DNA from: an uncultured Prochlorococcus sp.
Lineage (GTDB): Bacteria; Cyanobacteriota; Cyanobacteriia; PCC-6307; Cyanobiaceae
Length of the DNA stretch: 50,108 bases
Assembly: GCA_902525585.1 (NCBI GenBank)
Contig: CABZHQ010000012.1
Location: forward strand, 1 to 50,108
Direction: 5' to 3'
The position numbers were made by a program, and so were the translations under genes. Under the pieces are notes generated by a model. The model saw nothing but the letters and a program-made list of their open reading frames with translations, was not told where the DNA came from and ran no database searches. Of the stretch, positions 34,641 to 44,045 are shown in pieces; the first letter of the stretch is position 1, and the number at the start of each line of letters is the position of its first letter.

Positions 34641-36296
34641 ATGAAAAGAGCTTATTCGAAATATTCAGCAAAAGATGACTTAATTTGGTTGATTTTGAGA
34701 CCATGGATTTTTATCCCAAGAGTTTTATATATCCTTTTAGCTTTTATTTTTCTTTTTTTAAGAATACTTTTTCAAGGTAACAGTAAAAATAAAAATGTAC
34801 AAAAAAATCTCTCGAAATATCTTTTTGATGTAATAACAGATTTAGGACCTTGTTTTATAAAATTAGGCCAAGCACTTTCAACTAGACCTGATCTTATTAG
34901 ACAGGATTGGCTTACAGAACTTACAAACTTACAGGATAATCTTCCAGCATTTGATCACAAAGTTGCTCTAAAAATTATTGAGGAGGAACTTGGAGAACCT
35001 GCTAATGAATTATTTGATGAGTTTCCAGATAGTCCTATTGCTTCAGCAAGCCTAGGACAAGTTTATAAAGCAAAAATAAGTAATACTTATCTAGCAGTGA
35101 AAGTGCAGCGGCCAAATTTATACTTTCTCATAAGAAGGGATATTGTAATCTTGAGGTTTTTAGGAACTTTTTTATCCCCATTCTTACCTTTGAATATAGG
35201 TGTTGGAATTGGAGAAATAATAGATGAATTTGGCAAGGCACTTTTTGATGAAATTGACTATCAAAAAGAGGCCGAAAATGCTTTGAGGTTTGCAAATTTA
35301 TTCAAACAAAACCCTAATATTTTTATACCTAAATTAGAAACCAAGTTTTCATCTAAAAGGATTATCTCAACTTCTTGGATTGATGGAGTTAAGTTAAGAG
35401 ACCGTGCTTTATTGGAGGAAAATAACTTAATACCTGCTTCTTTTATAAAAACTTGTGTTATCAGCGGACTACAGCAACTATTTGAATTTGGATATTTTCA
35501 TGCAGACCCACATCCAGGAAATATGTTTGCTCTCAAAGGAGGGAATGCAGAATTTGGAAATTTAGCTTATGTAGATTTTGGAATGATGGATACTATTACA
35601 AATTCAGATAGACTTACTCTTATTAAGGCAATTGTTCACATAATTAATGAAGAATATTATCTTTTGGCAGAAGATTTCCAGAAATTAGGTTTTTTAACAA
35701 AAGAACAAGATCTTCAAATACTTGTTGAACCATTAAAAGATGTTCTTGGGGGGTCTTTTGGCGCTGAGGTTGGTACTTTTAATCTTAAAAATGTAACTGA
35801 TAAATTTTCAAAACTAATGTATTCCTACCCTTTTAGAGTTCCCAGTAGGTTTGCTTTAATAATAAGAGCCGTTGTTAGTCAAGAAGGTTTAGCATTAAGA
35901 CTTGATCCTGAATTTAAAATTTTAAAGATCGCTTATCCATATATTGCTAAAAAACTACTTACTGATAATTCTGAAGAGATTTTAGACATCCTTCTAGAAG
36001 TCGTTTTTGATAAAAAAGGTCAAATTCAAACAGAAAAAGTTGAAAGTTTATTAAATATTTTATTTAAAGATTCAGAGAATATTAATTCAGATCTAATACC
36101 AGTTGCTAATGCTGGATTAAAATTATTTGTCAGTAAAAAAGGATCTGAAGTTAGGAAGAATCTTCTTTTAAGCCTTATAAAAGACGAAAAATTAGAATTT
36201 ACTGATGCCAAAAAACTGTTAGCTTTAATTAGAGATACTTTTAGCCCTCTGAATATTGCAAAAAGTGCATTGCAAAATATTATTTCTACAGTTTAG
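34641..36296 (+). CDS. ABC1/UbiB-family atypical kinase
   Basis: A 551-residue ADCK/UbiB-like protein. The family-specific KxGQ motif is FIKLGQALSTRPDLI; the ATP-binding Ala-rich loop is ASASLGQVYKAK, the lysine is in YLAVKVQRPN, the catalytic region is FHADPHPGNMF and the metal DFG is YVDFGMMD. An N-terminal hydrophobic stretch (FIPRVLYILLAFIFLFLRILF) may anchor it to a membrane. Homologues support quinone or tocopherol and plastoquinone synthesis by a poorly understood ATPase activity, with several paralogues in cyanobacteria; which paralogue this is cannot be told here. The C-terminal 150 residues are helical and less conserved. Confidence 0.9.
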   Translation: MKRAYSKYSAKDDLIWLILRPWIFIPRVLYILLAFIFLFLRILFQGNSKNKNVQKNLSKYLFDVITDLGPCFIKLGQALSTRPDLIRQDWLTELTNLQDNLPAFDHKVALKIIEEELGEPANELFDEFPDSPIASASLGQVYKAKISNTYLAVKVQRPNLYFLIRRDIVILRFLGTFLSPFLPLNIGVGIGEIIDEFGKALFDEIDYQKEAENALRFANLFKQNPNIFIPKLETKFSSKRIISTSWIDGVKLRDRALLEENNLIPASFIKTCVISGLQQLFEFGYFHADPHPGNMFALKGGNAEFGNLAYVDFGMMDTITNSDRLTLIKAIVHIINEEYYLLAEDFQKLGFLTKEQDLQILVEPLKDVLGGSFGAEVGTFNLKNVTDKFSKLMYSYPFRVPSRFALIIRAVVSQEGLALRLDPEFKILKIAYPYIAKKLLTDNSEEILDILLEVVFDKKGQIQTEKVESLLNILFKDSENINSDLIPVANAGLKLFVSKKGSEVRKNLLLSLIKDEKLEFTDAKKLLALIRDTFSPLNIAKSALQNIISTV

Positions 36297-36332
36297 TTTT
36301 AATATTTATATCTCATAAAAGTACTTATTATC

Positions 36333-36351
36333 TTAATTCGATTAGAATTAA
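36333..36351. promoter_or_regulatory. 7-bp inverted repeat upstream of the HTH gene
   Basis: TTAATTC-GATTA-GAATTAA: two perfect 7-base arms with a 5-base spacer, about 60 bases before the ATG at 36413 and 36 bases after the kinase stop. It might be an operator or a weak end-of-gene hairpin; there is no T-run to favour a terminator. In AT-rich sequence short palindromes arise by chance, so the assignment is weak. Confidence 0.3.
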
Positions 36352-36412
36352 ACAAGTTATTAAATTTTAGAAATTGAATAGTAAAAAAATTAATTAGCTT
36401 TGGGAATAAATA

Positions 36413-36907
36413 ATGAATATTTTAAAAAATCGCTTTTTACCTTATAAAAAATCTGATAAAAATAAGGATTTTAGTACTGAAGTTGTTGATCAATATATAG
36501 AAATTGCAAAGTTAGTAAAAGAAGCAAGAACCCAACAAAAACTCACAATAAAAGAATTGTCATACATTTCAAAAATTCCTGAACGGATAATAAATTCTAT
36601 TGAAAATAATAATAAAAATATTAGGCCAAATTATCCTTTTATAAGATCTATATTAATTAAATTAGAGGAATGCTTAGCATTAAAAAAGAATACTTTATTA
36701 AAACTTGCAGTTAGAGAAAGAAAAATTTTAAATAAAGGGGGAAAGGATTTTTTGTTCAGGAAATTCGATCTTATCAATACATGGCAAGGAAGTCTTTTAT
36801 ATTTTTTTGTATTAGTTATGACTATATTTTTACTGAAGAGATACTTTATTCTAAATGTAAATGTTATAGAGATTCAAAATATTGAAAATCAAATCATAGA
36901 TAAATAA
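36413..36907 (+). CDS. Membrane-anchored helix-turn-helix protein (RodZ-like)
   Basis: A 164-residue protein. Residues about 30-95 form an Xre/HTH_25-like domain (LVKEARTQQKLTIKELSYIS, KIPERIINSIENNN, then RSILIKLEECL), followed by a basic stretch and one membrane helix (about 125-144, GSLLYFFVLVMTIFLLKRYF) with a short tail beyond. This order, cytoplasmic HTH then one helix, is that of RodZ, but the large periplasmic domain of RodZ is nearly absent. It may link to cell-shape proteins or act as a membrane-bound regulator. It converges with malQ (13 bases). Confidence 0.72.
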   Translation: MNILKNRFLPYKKSDKNKDFSTEVVDQYIEIAKLVKEARTQQKLTIKELSYISKIPERIINSIENNNKNIRPNYPFIRSILIKLEECLALKKNTLLKLAVRERKILNKGGKDFLFRKFDLINTWQGSLLYFFVLVMTIFLLKRYFILNVNVIEIQNIENQIIDK

Positions 36908-36920
36908 TTTTTTGTAAATT

Positions 36921-38441
36921 CTACTTTAGAGTTCTCCCAAAATTATTTCCTAGCTCACTAAAGGCTCTTATCTTACCTTCTATTTCTTCTAAAGGACGAT
37001 TTAACTTCCATTTCCAGTTATTTTTTGTAGTGCCAGGTTTGTTTAATCTAGACGAATCGTCTAGAGATAATAGATCTTGAATTGGAGCGATAAAGAGATT
37101 AGCATTAGTGTCCATGCCAATTTCTATTAAATCCCAAGAAGGAGTCTCTGAAAAATTATACTCATCTTTTATTCTTCTTTTGGATTCATAATCTAAACAT
37201 TCCCACCATGAAAGTGAAGTAGAGTTATCGTGAGTACCTGTATAAACAACCCAATTTTCTCCTACAATATTCTTAGGTAAATAAGGATTATCTTCATTAC
37301 CATCAAAAGCAAATTGTAATATTTTCATGCCAGGTAATTCAAAATTTTTCCTTAATTTCTCCACATCTGGGGTTATTACTCCCAGATCTTCCGCAATAAT
37401 TGGTAGATAGTTAGTCCTTAAATCCTTTTTTACTTTATTTAATAGTGTTCTACCTGGAGAACTTATCCATTTCCCCTTTATTGCCGATTTAGAACTGCCA
37501 TTAACTCTCCAGTAACCTGCTAAACCTCTAAAATGATCAAACCTTAATATATCCACAAGTTCAAATTGCCTTAGAAATCTTTTTCTCCACCAATCGAAAT
37601 TAGTTCTCTTATGTTTTGACCAAAAGTAAGTTGGGGTACCCCATAATTGTCCAGTTGATGAAAAATAATCAGGTGGAACACCACTTTGAAAGATTAAATC
37701 TCCATTTTTGAAAATTGAAAATAATGATTTATTGCTCCATACGTCGGCACTGTCTCTTGAGACATAAAAAGGTAAATCTCCTATAAGTTTAATATTTCTA
37801 GATTTTGCGAAGTTTTTAATATCGCTCCATTGTTCATCAAGATGCCACTGTATTAATTTTTTAATAAGTATCTCTTCACTTTTTTTCTTAATCCACGATT
37901 TTAAGAACTTGTTATTTTTTATTTTAAATTCTTGAGGCCATTCCCACCAAGGCAACATATTAAACTCCTCTCTGATTACAACAAATTTTGTATAGTCTTC
38001 AACCCAAGAATTCCTACTAATCCATTTATTAAAATTAATTTTTCTTTCTTCAGATTGTGAACTCCAACCTTGTAAAAGGAGGTGACCTATTTTCTTTGCT
38101 AAATCATCTGCAAGATCAAAATCAAAATGATCTTTATTCTGATCTATTGAAACTAGATTTTCTTTATTGGTGATGAAGATATAACCTTTCTCGATTAAAT
38201 CATCTATGTCCAAAAACCATGGGTTTAGTGCAAAACTAGATGGGGAGCTATATGGAGAACCTGTGGAGTCAGTAGGTGTAAGAGGTAAGAATTGCCAGTA
38301 TTCAATTCCATGCTTATGAAGTTTATTTATCCACTCCTTAACTCCTTTACCGAAAGTTCCACATACTCTTCCTCCCGGAATACATGTTGGATGCATAAGA
38401 ACGCCTAATGATTTTTTTGCAAGAATTGACTCTATAGGCAT
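36921..38441 (-). CDS. malQ: 4-alpha-glucanotransferase (amylomaltase) MalQ
   Basis: A family GH77 enzyme of about 506 residues that transfers maltooligosaccharide segments, used in glycogen turnover. Conserved blocks: LGVLMHPTCIPGG, YWQFLPLTPTDSTGSPYSS, IKLIGDLPFYVSRDSADVW, LRFDHFRGLAGYW (catalytic Asp nucleophile region), PIIAEDLGVITPDVE (catalytic Glu) and VYTGTHDNST. The ATG at 38441 is chosen; the frame is open to a TTG at 38498 (adding 19 lysine-rich residues), but the shorter form gives the usual short lead before the LGVLMHP strand. It is divergent from prs. Confidence 0.95.
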   Translation of the reverse strand: MPIESILAKKSLGVLMHPTCIPGGRVCGTFGKGVKEWINKLHKHGIEYWQFLPLTPTDSTGSPYSSPSSFALNPWFLDIDDLIEKGYIFITNKENLVSIDQNKDHFDFDLADDLAKKIGHLLLQGWSSQSEERKINFNKWISRNSWVEDYTKFVVIREEFNMLPWWEWPQEFKIKNNKFLKSWIKKKSEEILIKKLIQWHLDEQWSDIKNFAKSRNIKLIGDLPFYVSRDSADVWSNKSLFSIFKNGDLIFQSGVPPDYFSSTGQLWGTPTYFWSKHKRTNFDWWRKRFLRQFELVDILRFDHFRGLAGYWRVNGSSKSAIKGKWISSPGRTLLNKVKKDLRTNYLPIIAEDLGVITPDVEKLRKNFELPGMKILQFAFDGNEDNPYLPKNIVGENWVVYTGTHDNSTSLSWWECLDYESKRRIKDEYNFSETPSWDLIEIGMDTNANLFIAPIQDLLSLDDSSRLNKPGTTKNNWKWKLNRPLEEIEGKIRAFSELGNNFGRTLK

Positions 38442-38498
38442 TTTTAAATTATATTTTGATTCTTTACACTTGAAGTGTTTTTGATTCTCTAAATTCAA

Positions 38499-38687
38499 CC
38501 ATATACAAATTTTTTTTAATTGACAAATATTATTTTGGCTTTTAAGAATTAATCAATATAAATTGTGATTTTTTAATAAACGACATATTGCTTGATTCAT
38601 ATGACATTTTAAAGGATCTAGTCATTAATTTTTGCGAAATTCACATAAACGACTACGATAAGAATATAGTTTTATAGTGCAAATTTC
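38499..38687. promoter_or_regulatory. Divergent promoter region malQ / prs
   Basis: 189 bases with no gene visible. Two adjacent TATAGT boxes on the plus strand (38665-38670 and 38673-38678) lie 10 to 23 bases before the GTG start of prs; if the first or second is a -10, the prs transcript would have almost no leader, so translation may begin at the downstream ATG 38709 instead. The minus side is AT-rich and has no clear element for malQ. Confidence 0.35.
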
Positions 38688-39683
38688 GTGACAAGTTTTA
38701 TCACGGCAATGCAGAATAAAGAATCGAACTTTAATCTAACTAATAGTAGATTAAGGCTTGTAAGTGGGACAACAAACCCTAAATTAGCTGAAGAAATTGC
38801 ATCATACTTAGGGATTGAAAATGTACCTTTAATATCTAAAAGATTTGCTGATGGAGAACTTTATGTTCAGATACAGCAATCTATTAGAGGTTGTGATGTA
38901 TTCCTGATACAACCTACATCTGCTCCTGTAAACGATAGTTTGATGGAGCTTATGATAATGGTGGACGCATGCAAAAGAGCGTCTGCGAGACAAATAACGG
39001 CTGTAATTCCCTATTTCGGATATGCAAGGGCAGATAGAAAGACTTCAGGCAGAGAGTCTATCACTGCAAAATTAACTGCCAATTTACTTGAAAAATCAGG
39101 AGTTGATAGGGTTCTCGCTATGGACTTACATTCTGCACAAATACAAGGTTACTTTGACATACCATGTGATCATATTTACGGTTCACCTGTATTAATTGAT
39201 TATCTAGAAACTTTAGATTTAGAAGAAGTAGTTGTCGTCTCACCTGATGTAGGCGGAGTTGCAAGAGCAAGAGCATTTGCGAAGTTAATGAAGGATGCTC
39301 CCTTGGCTATAATTGACAAAAGGAGATCGGCTCATAATATTGCTGAAAGTTTAACAGTTATTGGAGAAGTTAAAGGTAAAACTGCAATTCTCATAGACGA
39401 TATGATAGACACTGGCGGCACAATATGTTCTGGAGCTAATTTATTAAAAAAAGAAGGAGCTAATAGAATATTTGCATGCGCTTCACATGCTGTATTTTCT
39501 CCGCCTTCTTATGAAAGACTTAGTTCTAAGGATTTATTCGAGCAAGTTATTGTGACAAACAGCATACCAGTACTAGTTAAGGATAATTTTCCCCAGTTAA
39601 AGGTACTTTCTGTTGCAAATATGCTGGGGGAAGCTATTTGGAGAATCCATGAAGAAAGTTCAGTTAGTTCAATGTTCAGATAA
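38688..39683 (+). CDS. prs: Ribose-phosphate pyrophosphokinase
   Basis: A protein of up to 331 residues that makes PRPP from ribose 5-phosphate and ATP. The family motifs RLVSGTTNPKLAEEIASYLG, KRFADGELYVQIQ, IPYFGYARADRK, the metal-binding AMDLHSAQIQGYFDIP, VVVSPDVGGVARAR and the PRPP loop AILIDDMIDTGGT are all present. The start is either GTG at 38688 or ATG at 38709; the first conserved residues are well downstream of both. The length is typical for cyanobacteria. It converges with a small exported-protein gene. Confidence 0.97.
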   Translation: MTSFITAMQNKESNFNLTNSRLRLVSGTTNPKLAEEIASYLGIENVPLISKRFADGELYVQIQQSIRGCDVFLIQPTSAPVNDSLMELMIMVDACKRASARQITAVIPYFGYARADRKTSGRESITAKLTANLLEKSGVDRVLAMDLHSAQIQGYFDIPCDHIYGSPVLIDYLETLDLEEVVVVSPDVGGVARARAFAKLMKDAPLAIIDKRRSAHNIAESLTVIGEVKGKTAILIDDMIDTGGTICSGANLLKKEGANRIFACASHAVFSPPSYERLSSKDLFEQVIVTNSIPVLVKDNFPQLKVLSVANMLGEAIWRIHEESSVSSMFR

Positions 39684-39692
39684 ATAAAAGAT

Positions 39693-40133
39693 TTATTTTT
39701 TGTTTTTCTTTACAAGTTCCTTTATCCTTTTTTCGTAGTCGTTTTTTATGTTCTTTGGAATACTTTCAGGACAAATATTTAGTGCACTTCCTACGATCTG
39801 AAATGTGCCCGCATTATAGAGTCTTTTTTCGTCAAGTTTTTCAGTCCCCACTTCTTTGATTACCCCGCCATGTTTACCTATTATCACATTTGCAAAAGTA
39901 GCACTGGCGATGCCAAGACCTTTTTTAAAATCTACCTCGGCTTTTGAAGCTATACAAAGATAAGATGCCCCCATTTGCCGATATAGAAAAAGATCTTTTT
40001 CAGAAGCAGCAATTAAATTTTTTTCTGCTTTTATTGGTCTATTAAAGATACAAAAATCAAAAAGTGTAATAGGAATAATAAGGGTAATACCCAACAATTT
40101 AATCATTCTTTTTGAATAAAAATTAATATACAT
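39693..40133 (-). CDS. Small exported protein, function unknown
   Basis: A 146-residue protein. The N-terminus carries a signal sequence or anchor (MIKLLGITLIIPITLFDF, from an internal Met at residue 10 that may be the real start, then IKAE near a cleavage site). The mature part has MGASYLCIASKAEVDFKKGLGIA, a hydrophobic-small pattern FANVIIGKHGG, and ends LNICPESIPKNIKND followed by a lysine tail; the two mature cysteines could pair. I recall similar small exported proteins widely in picocyanobacteria, some carrying unsupported enzyme names in databases. I give no function. Confidence 0.65.
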   Translation of the reverse strand: MYINFYSKRMIKLLGITLIIPITLFDFCIFNRPIKAEKNLIAASEKDLFLYRQMGASYLCIASKAEVDFKKGLGIASATFANVIIGKHGGVIKEVGTEKLDEKRLYNAGTFQIVGSALNICPESIPKNIKNDYEKRIKELVKKNKK

Positions 40134-40195
40134 TAACTATTAATATTTACTACAAGATAACATTTTTACTTTTAACATTAATTAAAAGAAATAAG

Positions 40196-40735
40196 TTACT
40201 TAATAATTTTTATTTCGTGATGATTCTCTACTATTTTTAGCTTATTTTGGTTCCAGGAATATATAACCCTAAATCTATAATTATCTGAATCAACAAGTCT
40301 TGTATGTTCAATAATATACCAATCTTTGTAGGAGGATTCAAAAATCATTTCGTTTTCGTCGACTTGCCTAATATTTGAAATCCCTTCAACATTACTTAAA
40401 TAGAAATTTTCCCTCATAAGTTGATGGCCTTTTAAAAATGCACGCATCTCTCCTTGTTCTTTAAACTGGGGATTTTCCTCGAAGAAATTATATTTTTTTT
40501 CTGGATACCATGTGAATTTATAATACGACTCCCATTCGGATTTACTCTCGAGAGCTTGTATATTAATATTCATAATTAAATTATAAATTTTTTGTGCTTC
40601 ATCAAGGAAATACGTTCTATTAGATTTCCATAATCCAATATTCCTTGAAAACCATCTTTTTAAATTACTATTTAGATGGATTTCTGGAGGATTTTCACCA
40701 AAATGTAAATTTTTTTTTGGATTAATAGCAACCAT
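40196..40735 (-). CDS. CpeS/CpcS-like lipocalin-fold protein (possible bilin lyase)
   Basis: A 179-residue soluble protein. The segment WFSRNIGLWKSNRTYFL resembles the W-x-S-x-RT-x-H start of the CpcS/CpeS family of phycobiliprotein lyases. It is followed by alternating beta strands (MIFESSYKDWYIIEHTRLV, YRFRVIYSWNQNKLKIVENH) as expected for a ten-stranded barrel. In phycobilisome-bearing cyanobacteria such proteins attach bilins to cysteines. Here no phycobiliprotein gene is nearby, and high-light Prochlorococcus keep only a remnant phycoerythrin, so the role may be altered. The match is a weak pattern, and another lipocalin-like protein is possible. Confidence 0.55.
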   Translation of the reverse strand: MVAINPKKNLHFGENPPEIHLNSNLKRWFSRNIGLWKSNRTYFLDEAQKIYNLIMNINIQALESKSEWESYYKFTWYPEKKYNFFEENPQFKEQGEMRAFLKGHQLMRENFYLSNVEGISNIRQVDENEMIFESSYKDWYIIEHTRLVDSDNYRFRVIYSWNQNKLKIVENHHEIKIIK

Positions 40736-40841
40736 ATATAAATAAGACCTACTTATTTCATAGCTTATCTGTAAAATAAAATAAAATATCTTAATGTGTT
40801 CATAAGGATTAACAGCTTTTCAACACTTCAGAGGGAACCAT
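40736..40841. promoter_or_regulatory. Divergent promoter region and ribosome-binding site of sasA
   Basis: 106 bases. A GAGGG Shine-Dalgarno is at about 40831-40835, 6 bases before TTG 40842, and fixes that unusual start: the nearby ATG at 40846 is out of frame. AT-rich -10-like sequences (AAATATCTTAATGTG) lie around 40784-40798. Clear ribosome-binding sites are rare elsewhere in this window, so this one is informative. Confidence 0.6.
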
Positions 40842-41960
40842 TTGAATGACAAAAAAGAATTAAAGTTAATACTTGTGGCAGCTAGAAATCAACTTTCTAG
40901 TAATGATATTAAGTCTCTAATAGCTTACTTAGAATCAGATGATTGTGAATTTGAGATATCTCTCCAGATTTCTGACCCCACAGAGCAGCCGGAATTACTT
41001 GAATTACATAGATTAGTCGCTATTCCTGCTCTTATAAAAGTTTCCCCATCTCCAAAGCAAATATTTGCTGGAAGTAATATTTTCTCTCAGTTGCAAAAAT
41101 GGCTGCCAAGGTGGACTCAGGAAGGTTTAACAAAAAATCTTGGGATTAATTTGCAGCCATCCAAAATTGATTCAATAAGAACTCAAAAAGAATTTCTATT
41201 GGAAGATGAACTTCTCGTTTTGAGACAAGAAAATGAGACATTAACAAAAAGAATAGAGTCTCAGGAAAGGTTATTAAGAATGGTCGCGCATGAATTAAGA
41301 ACACCCTTAACTGCAGCTACTTTGGCTGTTCAAAGTCAAAAACTCGGACAAATAGATATTTCAAAATTGCAAGAGGTAATTAAAAGACGTTTAGAAGAGA
41401 TTGAACTCTTATCTCAGGATCTTTTAGAAGTTGGAACAACTAAATGGGAAGCGTTATTTAATCCTCAGAAAATTGATTTAGGTAATATAAGTGCTGAAGT
41501 TATACTCGAATTAGAAAAATTCTGGAGATTAAGGAATATTGAAATTGATACTGATATTCCATCTGATTTGCCAAGTGTATTTGCAGATCAAAGAAGAATG
41601 AGGCAAGTATTTTTAAATTTAATTGAAAATGCTATTAAATTTTCTAAGGACTCTGGATTTATAAAAATCACTATGATTCATAAGACAAATCAATGGGTAG
41701 AGATAACAATTTGTGACAAAGGTGCAGGTATTCCTATGAGCGAACAAAAAAGAATTTTTCTGGATAAAGTTAGACTCCCACAGACTTCTGAAGGAACTTC
41801 AGGATTTGGGATAGGTTTATCTGTATGTAGGAGAATAGTACAAGTCCATGGAGGAAGAATATGGGTCGTATCTGAAATTGGATTAGGTTCTTGCTTCCAT
41901 TTTACTGTTCCTGTGTGGCAAGGACAAAACAAAGGGCAACAGTACTTGACGAAAGGATAG
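40842..41960 (+). CDS. sasA: Circadian sensor histidine kinase SasA
   Basis: A 372-residue kinase. The N-terminal domain (about 5-95) is thioredoxin/KaiB-like, with [20 protein letters not shown] and the [20 protein letters not shown] pattern used by SasA to bind KaiC. A coiled coil (about 112-145) leads to the H-box [11 protein letters not shown] (His150) and the ATPase domain: [11 protein letters not shown] (N box), DKGAGIP (G1), [12 protein letters not shown] (G2). In the clock SasA phosphorylates RpaA on contact with KaiC. Start TTG at 40842 is supported by a GAGGG ribosome-binding site. No kai or rpaA gene is in the window. Confidence 0.95.
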   Translation: MNDKKELKLILVAARNQLSSNDIKSLIAYLESDDCEFEISLQISDPTEQPELLELHRLVAIPALIKVSPSPKQIFAGSNIFSQLQKWLPRWTQEGLTKNLGINLQPSKIDSIRTQKEFLLEDELLVLRQENETLTKRIESQERLLRMVAHELRTPLTAATLAVQSQKLGQIDISKLQEVIKRRLEEIELLSQDLLEVGTTKWEALFNPQKIDLGNISAEVILELEKFWRLRNIEIDTDIPSDLPSVFADQRRMRQVFLNLIENAIKFSKDSGFIKITMIHKTNQWVEITICDKGAGIPMSEQKRIFLDKVRLPQTSEGTSGFGIGLSVCRRIVQVHGGRIWVVSEIGLGSCFHFTVPVWQGQNKGQQYLTKG

Positions 41961-41987
41961 CCTTACTCTTAATTTTTAATAAGCTGT

Positions 41988-41993
41988 TATGCT
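41988..41993 (+). promoter_or_regulatory. Candidate -10 box of the tRNA-Glu gene
   Basis: TATGCT ends 8 bases before the tRNA. Its position would place transcription start within a few bases of the mature 5' end. It has no obvious -35 and could also be an incidental match; read-through from sasA is an alternative. Confidence 0.3.
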
Positions 41994-42001
41994 ATCTTCC
42001 T

Positions 42002-42074
42002 GGCCCCATCGTCTAGAGGCCTAGGACACCTCCCTTTCACGGAGGCGACAGGGGTTCGAATCCCCTTGGGGCTA
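42002..42074 (+). tRNA. trnE: tRNA-Glu (anticodon TTC)
   Basis: A 73-base cloverleaf. The acceptor stem GGCCCCA pairs with TGGGGCT, giving a G1-U72 wobble as in chloroplast tRNA-Glu. The anticodon stem is CCTCC/GGAGG with loop CTTTCAC and anticodon TTC at 42036-42038. The T stem is AGGGG-TTCGAAT-CCCCT. The CCA end is not encoded; the discriminator is A. In cyanobacteria this tRNA serves both protein synthesis and glutamyl-tRNA reductase, the first step of heme and chlorophyll. It lies 41 bases after sasA and 18 bases before a convergent gene. A T-run (ATTTTTA) just after it may end transcription. Confidence 0.95.
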
Positions 42075-42092
42075 TTTTTAAAGTTTTACTAA

Positions 42093-42626
42093 TTACATCG
42101 AGGATTTCGCTTGCCTATCTACGGCTATAAGATTTTCTGAAAGATCTTTCTTTAGTCTCTTCTCTATCATCCCTATAGGCATCCACTGACAACCTTGAAC
42201 AGTAAGATCGTAAATTAATGAATTTTTTGAAGTATTTTTAATGTTTTGAATTTTCCAACTACCTTCAAACTTCCTGAAATCTCCTTTAATCAAATTGAAT
42301 TTTATAAGGCCAATCTCCTTATTTTCGAATAAATCAATAGTTACTTCAGCAGAAAATTTCATACCAAGAAAATCCTGCGCTCCCACTTGTTTAAGGTGCA
42401 CATTATTGTTCTTTTGATATATTTTTTTGCTTGAAAGTAAATTCGGTATGTAAAGATTTAGGCGATCATAATCTGTTAAAACATTCCATAAAGAATTAAA
42501 ACTCGCAGAGGTTGTAAGTTGAGCTGCAAGCCTTCTTGTTCCACCAGAAAGCTTTTCCATCGTTTGCTCAATTGTCTGGTAATCATTGTTATTAGAATGA
42601 TCTTCTGATTCTTGAGAATTATTCAT
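42093..42626 (-). CDS. SRPBCC (START/polyketide-cyclase-like) family protein
   Basis: A 177-residue protein with the SRPBCC ligand-binding fold: an N-terminal acidic/Asn-rich tail of about 25 residues, then LAAQLTTSASFNSLWNVLTD, YDRLNLYIPNLLSSKKI, VTIDLFENKEIGLIKFNLI, GDFRKFEGSWKI and a C-terminal helix KRLKKDLSENLIAVDRQAK. Members bind lipids, pigments or quinones (COQ10-type) or act as coenzyme carriers. The typical hydrophobic cavity cannot be judged from sequence. It is divergent from petH. Confidence 0.78.
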   Translation of the reverse strand: MNNSQESEDHSNNNDYQTIEQTMEKLSGGTRRLAAQLTTSASFNSLWNVLTDYDRLNLYIPNLLSSKKIYQKNNNVHLKQVGAQDFLGMKFSAEVTIDLFENKEIGLIKFNLIKGDFRKFEGSWKIQNIKNTSKNSLIYDLTVQGCQWMPIGMIEKRLKKDLSENLIAVDRQAKSSM

Positions 42627-43935
<1,309 letters not shown>

Positions 43936-44045
43936 ATATTTGATATTTAGATTTGAGTTTCACTTACTAAATACTTTTTGGTTTAGACACAATATGTAGC
44001 TAATTTTAGAAAAAAAGAGGATTTTAAAAAAAGAATACTAAAAAG
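43936..44045 (+). other. Short intergenic stretch petH to zwf
   Basis: 110 bases. No gene or structured RNA seen. An A-rich run (AAAAAAGAGGATTTTAAAAAAAGAATAC) precedes the zwf ATG and includes GAGGA about 24 bases before it, too far to be a normal ribosome-binding site. Probably holds the zwf promoter. Confidence 0.35.

Noticed and set aside
42002..42074. Integration (att) site at tRNA-Glu
   Set aside because: No integrase gene, no repeated 3' end of the tRNA, and both neighbours are core genes.
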